Source: Haloferax gibbonsii ATCC 33959 (GTDB taxonomy: Archaea > Halobacteriota > Halobacteria > Halobacteriales > Haloferacaceae). From it: a stretch of 64,000 nucleotides of DNA. Position 1 is the first letter of the stretch, and the number at the start of each line of letters is the position of its first letter. Made by a program: the position numbers and the translations under genes. Shown here piece after piece: positions 59,070-64,000 of the stretch. The stretch is from NCBI RefSeq assembly GCF_000336775.1, contig NZ_AOLJ01000014.1:143478-207477 (forward strand), in the 5' to 3' direction. The notes below the pieces were generated by a model that saw nothing but the letters and a program-made list of their open reading frames with translations, ran no database searches and was not told the origin of the DNA.

Positions 59070-60086
59070 ATGCCACAACCAAGCAGACCACGAAAAGGCT
59101 CGATGGGCTTCAGCCCCCGCAAGCGTGTGACCAAAGAGGTCCCGCGTATCAAGTCGTGGCCAAGTGACGACGGTTCCCCTGCACTGCAGGGATTCGCTGG
59201 CTACAAGGCCGGTATGACCCACGTCATGATGGTCAACGACGAGGCCGACTCCCCCCGCGAGGGAATGGAGGAGTCCGTCCCGGTGACCGTCGTCGAGACG
59301 CCGCCGATGCGCGCCGTCGCCCTTCGCGCCTACGAGCAGACGCCGTACGGTATGAAGCCGCAGACCGAGGTCTGGACGGACGAGTTCCACGACGAACTCG
59401 ACCGCGTCCTCGACCTGCCGGCAGAGAACACGTTCGACTCGGACGCCGATGCGCTTCGCGAGGCCGTCGAGGCCGGCGAAGTCGATGACCTCCGCGTCAT
59501 CACGCACACGGTGCCCGCCGAGCTCGCGAACGTGCCCAAGAAGAAGCCCGACGTGATGGAGACTCGCGTCGGTGGCGGCTCCATGGTGGAGCGCGCCGAC
59601 TTCGCCCTCGACCTCGTTGCCGAGGGCGGCGAACACGAGATGTCCGACGTGTTCCGCGCCGGCGAGTACCTCGACGCCGCGGGTGTCACGAAGGGTAAGG
59701 GTACGCAGGGTCCCGTCAAGCGATGGGGCGTCCAGAAGCGTAAGGGCAAGCACGCCCGCCAGGGCTGGAGACGCCGTATTGGCAACCTCGGCCCCTGGAA
59801 CCCGTCCCGTGTCCGCTCTACGGTTCCGCAGCTCGGTCAGACTGGTTACCACCAGCGCACCGAGCTCAACAAGCGCCTCATCGACCTCGGTGAGGGTGAC
59901 GAGGCCTCCGTCGAAGGTGGCTTCGTCAACTACGGCGAGGTCGACGGCTCCTACGCGCTCATCAAGGGCTCGCTGCCGGGCCCCAACAAGCGCCTTCTGC
60001 GGTTCCGCCCGGCCATCCGGCCGAACGACCAGCCGCGCCTCGACCCCGAGGTGCGCTACGTCTCTACCGCATCGAACCAGGGATAA
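59070..60086 (+). CDS. rpl3: Large-subunit ribosomal protein L3 (uL3)
   Basis: A 338-residue core protein of the 50S subunit that reaches the peptidyl transferase centre. The internal block GVTKGKGTQGPVKRWGVQKRKGKHARQGWRRRIGNLGPWNPSRVR is the signature extension; tryptophan and arginine positions are conserved. The archaeal length (versus about 210 in bacteria) reflects the insertions shared with eukaryotes. Surface residues are acidic. Gene order L3-L4-L23-L2-S19-L22-S3-L29 is the classic S10 operon. Confidence 0.98.
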   Translation: MPQPSRPRKGSMGFSPRKRVTKEVPRIKSWPSDDGSPALQGFAGYKAGMTHVMMVNDEADSPREGMEESVPVTVVETPPMRAVALRAYEQTPYGMKPQTEVWTDEFHDELDRVLDLPAENTFDSDADALREAVEAGEVDDLRVITHTVPAELANVPKKKPDVMETRVGGGSMVERADFALDLVAEGGEHEMSDVFRAGEYLDAAGVTKGKGTQGPVKRWGVQKRKGKHARQGWRRRIGNLGPWNPSRVRSTVPQLGQTGYHQRTELNKRLIDLGEGDEASVEGGFVNYGEVDGSYALIKGSLPGPNKRLLRFRPAIRPNDQPRLDPEVRYVSTASNQG

Positions 60087-60089
60087 TCC

Positions 60090-60836
60090 ATGCAGGCAAC
60101 TATCCGAGACCTGAACGGCGACGACGCGGGCAGCATCGACCTGCCCGAGGTCTTCGAGACGGCTTACCGTCCCGACCTCATCAAGCGTGCCGTCATCGCC
60201 GCGCAGGCAAACCGAAAACAGCCGTACGGTGCCGACCCCTACGCCGGACTTCGAACCCCGGCAGAGTCCATGGGCAGCGGCCGTGGGATGTCCCACGACC
60301 CACGCCAGAACGGCGTCGCCCGACGCGTCCCGCACGCCGTCTCCGGCCGTCGCGCTCACCCGCCGAAGGCCGAGAAGGACCAGGGGAAGGAGATCAACAC
60401 GAAGGAGCGTAAGCTCGCCGTCCGCTCGGCGCTCGCCGCCACGACGGACCCCGAGCTGGTCGCCGAGCGCGGTCACCGCTTCGACGACGACGTCGAGCTC
60501 CCCCTCGTCGTCTCCGACGACTTCGAGGACCTCGTCAAGACGAAGGAGGTCGTCGACCTCCTGCAGTCGCTCGGCGTCTACGACGACATCGAGCGCTCCG
60601 AGGAGAACAAGAAGGTCAAAGGCGGCCAGGGCAAGCTCCGCGGTCGCAAGTACACCCGTCCGAAGTCCATTCTCTTCGTGACGGCCGAGGAGCCCTCGAA
60701 GGCCGCTCGCAACCTCGCCGGTGTCGACGTCGCCACCGCGGCGAACGTCTCCGCCGAGGACCTCGCGCCCGGCACCCACGCCGGTCGCCTCACGCTCTTC
60801 ACCGAGAGCGCGCTCGAGGAGGTCGCAGAACGATGA
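60090..60836 (+). CDS. rpl4: Large-subunit ribosomal protein L4 (uL4, archaeal L1e/L4 type)
   Basis: A 248-residue 50S protein that binds 23S rRNA near the exit tunnel. The long loop with GLRTPAESMGSGRGMSHD and ARRVPHAVSGRRAHPPKAEKDQGKEIN reaches the tunnel wall, as in eukaryotic L4. Its stop overlaps the rpl23 ATG by 4 nt (ATGA), indicating translational coupling. Confidence 0.98.
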   Translation: MQATIRDLNGDDAGSIDLPEVFETAYRPDLIKRAVIAAQANRKQPYGADPYAGLRTPAESMGSGRGMSHDPRQNGVARRVPHAVSGRRAHPPKAEKDQGKEINTKERKLAVRSALAATTDPELVAERGHRFDDDVELPLVVSDDFEDLVKTKEVVDLLQSLGVYDDIERSEENKKVKGGQGKLRGRKYTRPKSILFVTAEEPSKAARNLAGVDVATAANVSAEDLAPGTHAGRLTLFTESALEEVAER

Positions 60837-61084
60837 GCATCATCGAACACCCGCTGGTCACGGAGAAGGCGATGAACCAGATGGACTTCGACAACAAGCT
60901 CCAGTTCATCGTCCACATCGACTCGACGAAGTCCGACGTGAAGGACGAAGTCCAGTCGCGCTACGACGTGACCGTCGAGAAGGTCAACACGCAGGTCACG
61001 ATGAAAGGCAAGAAGAAAGCAACAGTTCGTCTCTCTGAAGACGACGACGCGCAGGAAGTCGCGTCGCGTATCGGGGTGTTCTAA
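60833..61084 (+). CDS. rpl23: Large-subunit ribosomal protein L23 (uL23)
   Basis: An 83-residue protein at the tunnel exit and the docking point for SRP and Sec. It begins IEHPLVTEKAMNQMDFDNKLQFIV, the usual L23 N-terminus, and ends with the KGKKKATVRLSEDDDAQEVASRIG tail. Length is the short archaeal type. Starts inside the rpl4 stop. Confidence 0.98.
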   Translation: MSIIEHPLVTEKAMNQMDFDNKLQFIVHIDSTKSDVKDEVQSRYDVTVEKVNTQVTMKGKKKATVRLSEDDDAQEVASRIGVF

Positions 61085-61086
61085 CC

Positions 61087-61812
61087 ATGGGACGCCGAAT
61101 TCAGGGCCAGCGTCGTGGTCGCGGTACGTCCACCTTCCGGGCGCCGTCGCACCGCTACAAGGCCGAACTGTCGCACAAGAAGTCCGAGGAGAAAGACACC
61201 ATCACGGGCACGGTCGTCGGCATCGAGCACGACCCCGCACGCAGCGCGCCCATCGCCCTCGTCGAGTTCGAGGACGAACAGCGCATGATTCTCGCGCCCG
61301 AGGGTGTCACCGTCGGCGAAGAGCTTCAGATCGGCGTTTCCGCCGAAATCAAGCCCGGCAACACGCTGCCGCTCGCCGAGATTCCCGAGGGTGTCCCCGT
61401 CTGTAACGTCGAGCACCAGCCCGGCGACGGCGGGAAGTTCGCCCGCGCCTCCGGCGTGAGCGCGCAGCTTCTCTCGCACGACCGCAAGGTCGCCATCGTG
61501 AAGCTCCCGTCGGGCGAGGTCAAGCGCCTCAACCCCAACTGCCGAGCCACCATCGGCGTCGTCGCCGGTGGCGGCCGCACGGAGAAGCCGTTCGTCAAGG
61601 CAGGCAAGAAGTACCACAAGATGAAAGCGCGCGGTATCAAGTGGCCGCGCGTGCGTGGTGTTGCTATGAACGCCGTCGACCACCCGTTCGGTGGCGGCGG
61701 CCGGCAGCACCCCGGTCAGCCGAAGTCCGTCTCGCGGAACGCTCCGCCGGGCCGGAAGGTCGGTGACATCGCCTCCAAACGCACCGGTCGCGGTGGCAAG
61801 GGAGGTAAGTAA
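61087..61812 (+). CDS. rpl2: Large-subunit ribosomal protein L2 (uL2)
   Basis: A 241-residue core protein that binds the peptidyl transferase region of 23S rRNA. N-terminus [19 protein letters not shown] and the C-terminal block [25 protein letters not shown], with the conserved His in GGGGRQH, are diagnostic. Its last codons carry the Shine-Dalgarno of rps19. Confidence 0.98.
   Translation: MGRRIQGQRRGRGTSTFRAPSHRYKAELSHKKSEEKDTITGTVVGIEHDPARSAPIALVEFEDEQRMILAPEGVTVGEELQIGVSAEIKPGNTLPLAEIPEGVPVCNVEHQPGDGGKFARASGVSAQLLSHDRKVAIVKLPSGEVKRLNPNCRATIGVVAGGGRTEKPFVKAGKKYHKMKARGIKWPRVRGVAMNAVDHPFGGGGRQHPGQPKSVSRNAPPGRKVGDIASKRTGRGGKGGK
61801..61806 (+). promoter_or_regulatory. Strong Shine-Dalgarno site for rps19
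   Basis: GGAGGT ends 8 nt before the rps19 ATG and lies within the last codons of rpl2. Such full sites are uncommon in haloarchaea, where many mRNAs are leaderless; here they make sense for a gene in the middle of an operon. Confidence 0.7.
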
Positions 61813-61814
61813 CC

Positions 61815-62237
61815 ATGAGTACGCAATACCGCACCGGCCGCGAAGGTGAGTTCACCTACCGCGGCTACACGCTCGACGAGCTGCAGGACATGGAGCTCGA
61901 CGAGGTCGCGGAACTGCTCCCCGCTCGTCAGCGGCGAACCATCACCCGAGGCCTGTCGGCCGAGCACGAGAAACTGCTCGCGAAGGCTCAGGACAAGACG
62001 GAAGAGGAGACGGCTAACACGCCGATTCGAACGCACCTGCGTGACATGCCGATTCTCCCCGAATTCGTCGGTCTCACCTTCGCCGTCTACACCGGCCAGG
62101 AGTTCGAACGCACCCAGATTCAGCCCGAGATGATCGGTCACTACCTGGGCGAGTTCCAGCTGACCCGTAGCTCGGTCGAGCACGGTCAGGCCGGTATCGG
62201 CGCGACCCGGTCTTCGAAGTTCGTGCCCCTCAAGTAA
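61815..62237 (+). CDS. rps19: Small-subunit ribosomal protein S19 (uS19)
   Basis: A 140-residue protein of the 30S head. The conserved block is [29 protein letters not shown] and the end [29 protein letters not shown]. The archaeal form has an N-terminal extension ([30 protein letters not shown]) shared with eukaryotic S15. Confidence 0.98.
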   Translation: MSTQYRTGREGEFTYRGYTLDELQDMELDEVAELLPARQRRTITRGLSAEHEKLLAKAQDKTEEETANTPIRTHLRDMPILPEFVGLTFAVYTGQEFERTQIQPEMIGHYLGEFQLTRSSVEHGQAGIGATRSSKFVPLK

Positions 62238-62240
62238 ACC

Positions 62241-62702
62241 ATGGGAATCAACTACAGCGTCGAGGCCGACCCGGACACCACGGCCAAGGGTATGCTCCGG
62301 GACCGGCCCATCAGCATCAAGCACAGCAAGGCCATCTCCCGAGCCATCAAGGGGATGCCCGTCGCCGACGCAGAGGAGTACCTCGAAGCCGTCATCGACG
62401 GCGAGCGGTCGGTTCCGTTCAAGCAGCACAACTCCGGTGTCGGTCACCGAAGCGACATCGACGGCTGGGACGCGGGACGGTACCCCGAGAAGGCGTCCAA
62501 GGCGTTCCTCGAACTCCTCGAAAACGTTCGCAACAACGCGACCGAACAGGGGTTCGACGGACCGGCCATGGAGATCAAGCACGTCGCCGCCCACAAGGTC
62601 GGCGAACGTCAGGGTCGCAAGCCCCGTGCCTTCGGTCGGGCGGACCCGTGGAACACCCCAATCTGTGACGTCGAACTCATCATCGAAGAGGTCGAGGAAT
62701 AA
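62241..62702 (+). CDS. rpl22: Large-subunit ribosomal protein L22 (uL22)
   Basis: A 153-residue 50S protein whose loop lines the exit tunnel. Blocks: [61 protein letters not shown] (archaeal/eukaryal L17 type) and [17 protein letters not shown]. Its TAA shares one base with the ATG of rps3. Confidence 0.98.
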   Translation: MGINYSVEADPDTTAKGMLRDRPISIKHSKAISRAIKGMPVADAEEYLEAVIDGERSVPFKQHNSGVGHRSDIDGWDAGRYPEKASKAFLELLENVRNNATEQGFDGPAMEIKHVAAHKVGERQGRKPRAFGRADPWNTPICDVELIIEEVEE

Positions 62703-63610
62703 TGGCTGACGAACACCAATTCATCGAGAACGGACTGCAGCGGTCCCAGATCGACGAGTTCTTCGCCGAAGAGCTCGGCCGAGCGGGCTACGGCGGCATG
62801 GACGTCGCCAAGACGCCGATGGGCACCCAGATCGTGCTCAAGGCCGAAAAGCCCGGGATGGTCATCGGGAAAGGCGGGAAGAACATCCGTAAGGTCACCC
62901 GCGAACTCGAAGAGCGATTCAACCTCGACGACCCCCAGATCGACGTGCAGGAAGTCGACGAGCCGGACCTCAACGCCCGGATCGTCGCCGACCGCCTCGC
63001 CAACGCGCTCGAGCGCGGCTGGTACTTCCGTAAGGCGGGCCACACGACCATCGACCGCATCATGGACGCCGGCGCCCTCGGTGCCGAAATCGTCCTCTCC
63101 GGTAAGGTCACGGGCGCTCGCTCCCGCGTCGAGAAGTTCAACCGCGGCTACATCAAGCACAACGGCGAGCCCGCACAGGAGATCGTCGACGAGGGCCAGG
63201 GCGTCGCAGTCATGAAGCTCGGCACCATCGGCGTGACGGTCAAGATCATCCCGCCGGGTGCGAAGCTCCCCGACGACTTCGAAGTCGAGGAAGACGCGAA
63301 CCCCGAAGCGGTCGAACAGATCGAAGAGACCGAGAGCGTCGAGGACCTCCTCGAAGAGGAGCCGGAGGAAGTTCCGGACGTCTCCGAGGAGGCCGACGCC
63401 GAGACGGACGCAGTCGACGAAGACGTCGTCGAGGAAGCGGCCGTCGAAGCGGTCGAAGAAGAAGTCGTCGACGAAGCCGACGACGAGGACGACGAAGCGG
63501 TCGAGGAAGTCGTCGACGACGACGAAGAACTCGACGAAGACGTCGCCGAAGAGGCGGCCGACCTCGTCGCGGAGATGGAAGACGACGACGAAGAAACGGA
63601 GGAAGAATAA
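62702..63610 (+). CDS. rps3: Small-subunit ribosomal protein S3 (uS3) with long acidic tail
   Basis: A 302-residue 30S protein at the mRNA entry site. The KH domain loop GKGGKN is at residues 56-61, followed by the S3 C-terminal domain to about residue 195. The last 100 or so residues are almost only Glu, Asp, Val and Ala, a haloarchaeal addition absent from shorter S3 proteins. The tail should be disordered and highly charged. Followed directly by rpl29 with no spacer. Confidence 0.97.
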   Translation: MADEHQFIENGLQRSQIDEFFAEELGRAGYGGMDVAKTPMGTQIVLKAEKPGMVIGKGGKNIRKVTRELEERFNLDDPQIDVQEVDEPDLNARIVADRLANALERGWYFRKAGHTTIDRIMDAGALGAEIVLSGKVTGARSRVEKFNRGYIKHNGEPAQEIVDEGQGVAVMKLGTIGVTVKIIPPGAKLPDDFEVEEDANPEAVEQIEETESVEDLLEEEPEEVPDVSEEADAETDAVDEDVVEEAAVEAVEEEVVDEADDEDDEAVEEVVDDDEELDEDVAEEAADLVAEMEDDDEETEEE

Positions 63611-63823
63611 ATGGCGATCCTCTACACCGAAGAGATTCGCGACATGACGCCCGCAGAGCGCACCGCCGAGCTCGAAGAGCTCGAGACGGAGCTGCTCAAC
63701 GCGAAGGCCGTGCAGGCCGCGGGTGGCGCGCCGGAGAACCCCGGCCGCGTCTCTGAACTGAAGAAGACCATCGCCCGAATCAAGACGATTCAGGGCGAAG
63801 AAGGCGACCTCGACGAAGAATAA
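63611..63823 (+). CDS. rpl29: Large-subunit ribosomal protein L29 (uL29)
   Basis: A 70-residue helical hairpin protein of the exit tunnel rim. The sequence has the family pattern [53 protein letters not shown]. The ATG abuts the S3 stop. An acidic tail (GEEGDLDEE) ends it. Confidence 0.97.
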   Translation: MAILYTEEIRDMTPAERTAELEELETELLNAKAVQAAGGAPENPGRVSELKKTIARIKTIQGEEGDLDEE

Positions 63824-63824
63824 A

Positions 63825-64000
63825 ATGCCACTCACACCCGAGACCCTCACGCGACACGAGCTCAACGGCCTCCACGTGGAGGTCGTCGACGCGGCGAACC
63901 CCGACCTCGTCGGGATAGCCGGTCGCATCGTCGTCGAGACGATGCACACGCTCATGGTCGACGACGGGTCCCGGGTGCGGCAGGTGCCGAAACGAGGGGC
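63825..64000 (+). CDS. rnp1: RNase P protein component 1 (Rpp29/Pop4), N-terminal part
   Basis: The first 58 residues of the archaeal RNase P subunit that binds the P RNA and matures tRNA 5' ends. The pattern LTRHELNGLHVEVVDAANPDLVGIAGRIVVETMHTLMV, a Sm-like barrel start, is clear. The gene is cut by the right edge. It follows rpl29 with one base between, as in other archaeal S10 operons. Confidence 0.95.
   Translation, partial: MPLTPETLTRHELNGLHVEVVDAANPDLVGIAGRIVVETMHTLMVDDGSRVRQVPKRG

Noticed and set aside
1-64000. CRISPR arrays, insertion sequences, prophage or plasmid replication genes
   Set aside because: No spaced direct repeats of the CRISPR kind, no transposase or integrase motifs, and no replication initiator gene were seen on either strand.

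Overview
The window is haloarchaeal chromosome, most likely from the genus Haloferax. GC content is high, the proteins are strongly acidic, Tat signals are common on exported proteins (twin-arginine lipoproteins and a Tat Rieske protein), and many genes have a TATA-like box about 25-30 nt before the start codon, as leaderless transcripts do. The small archaeal modifier SAMP1 encoded at 6820-7083 is close to the Haloferax volcanii protein I remember. Most of the window is stable housekeeping DNA. I saw no transposase, integrase, CRISPR array or phage module.

Layout. 1-6.6 kb: CTP synthase (cut by the left edge), a hexapeptide acetyltransferase, an aldo/keto reductase, a mini zinc ribbon, PEP carboxylase and a Tat Rieske protein. 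6.8-12.6 kb: an ion-transport and stress block with SAMP1, two translationally coupled RCK_C membrane proteins, a six-TM K+ channel and an HPP/universal-stress protein. 12.6-16.6 kb: nucleoside and pentose salvage (uridine phosphorylase, PfkB kinase, DeoC) interleaved with membrane proteins. 16.7-27 kb: a Ca2+/Na+-type exchanger, two coupled PQQ-propeller lipoproteins, a tRNA methylthiotransferase, signal peptidase I, a CDF metal exporter, a HIT protein, methionine aminopeptidase and a phosphoesterase. 27-40 kb: polyphosphate kinase, a short odd lipoprotein, a 2-oxoacid dehydrogenase E1 pair with a free lipoyl carrier, a broken C2H2 zinc-finger gene, an FNT channel fused to two USP domains, a DsbA-like protein, an SDR, an L-asparaginase-type Ntn hydrolase and isocitrate dehydrogenase.

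40-57 kb: two paralogous small membrane proteins, a cupin, HMG-CoA reductase (first committed step of archaeal isoprenoid lipids), an amidohydrolase, the nadA-nadB-nadC operon behind two AT-rich palindromes, pyrF, a membrane-anchored J-domain protein, a GTPBP1-like GTPase, methenyl-H4MPT cyclohydrolase (Mch) with a coupled partner, a UPF0045 protein, a BrkB-like membrane protein and several very small genes. 57.4-58.0 kb: two tRNA-Gly(GCC) genes preceded on the map by tRNA-like half repeats. 58.2-64 kb: the start of the S10 ribosomal operon (SPOUT methyltransferase, L3, L4, L23, L2, S19, L22, S3, L29, RNase P component 1), cut by the right edge.

No clearly new multi-gene system is visible. 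The best leads are: the single-base break in a C2H2 zinc-finger gene in a homopolymer; tRNA 3'-end-like inverted repeats beside tRNA-Gly; a 22-residue tandem duplication directly before the catalytic threonine of the asparaginase-type hydrolase; twin palindromes in front of nadABC; and the coupled RCK_C membrane pair adjoining SAMP1 and a K+ channel.
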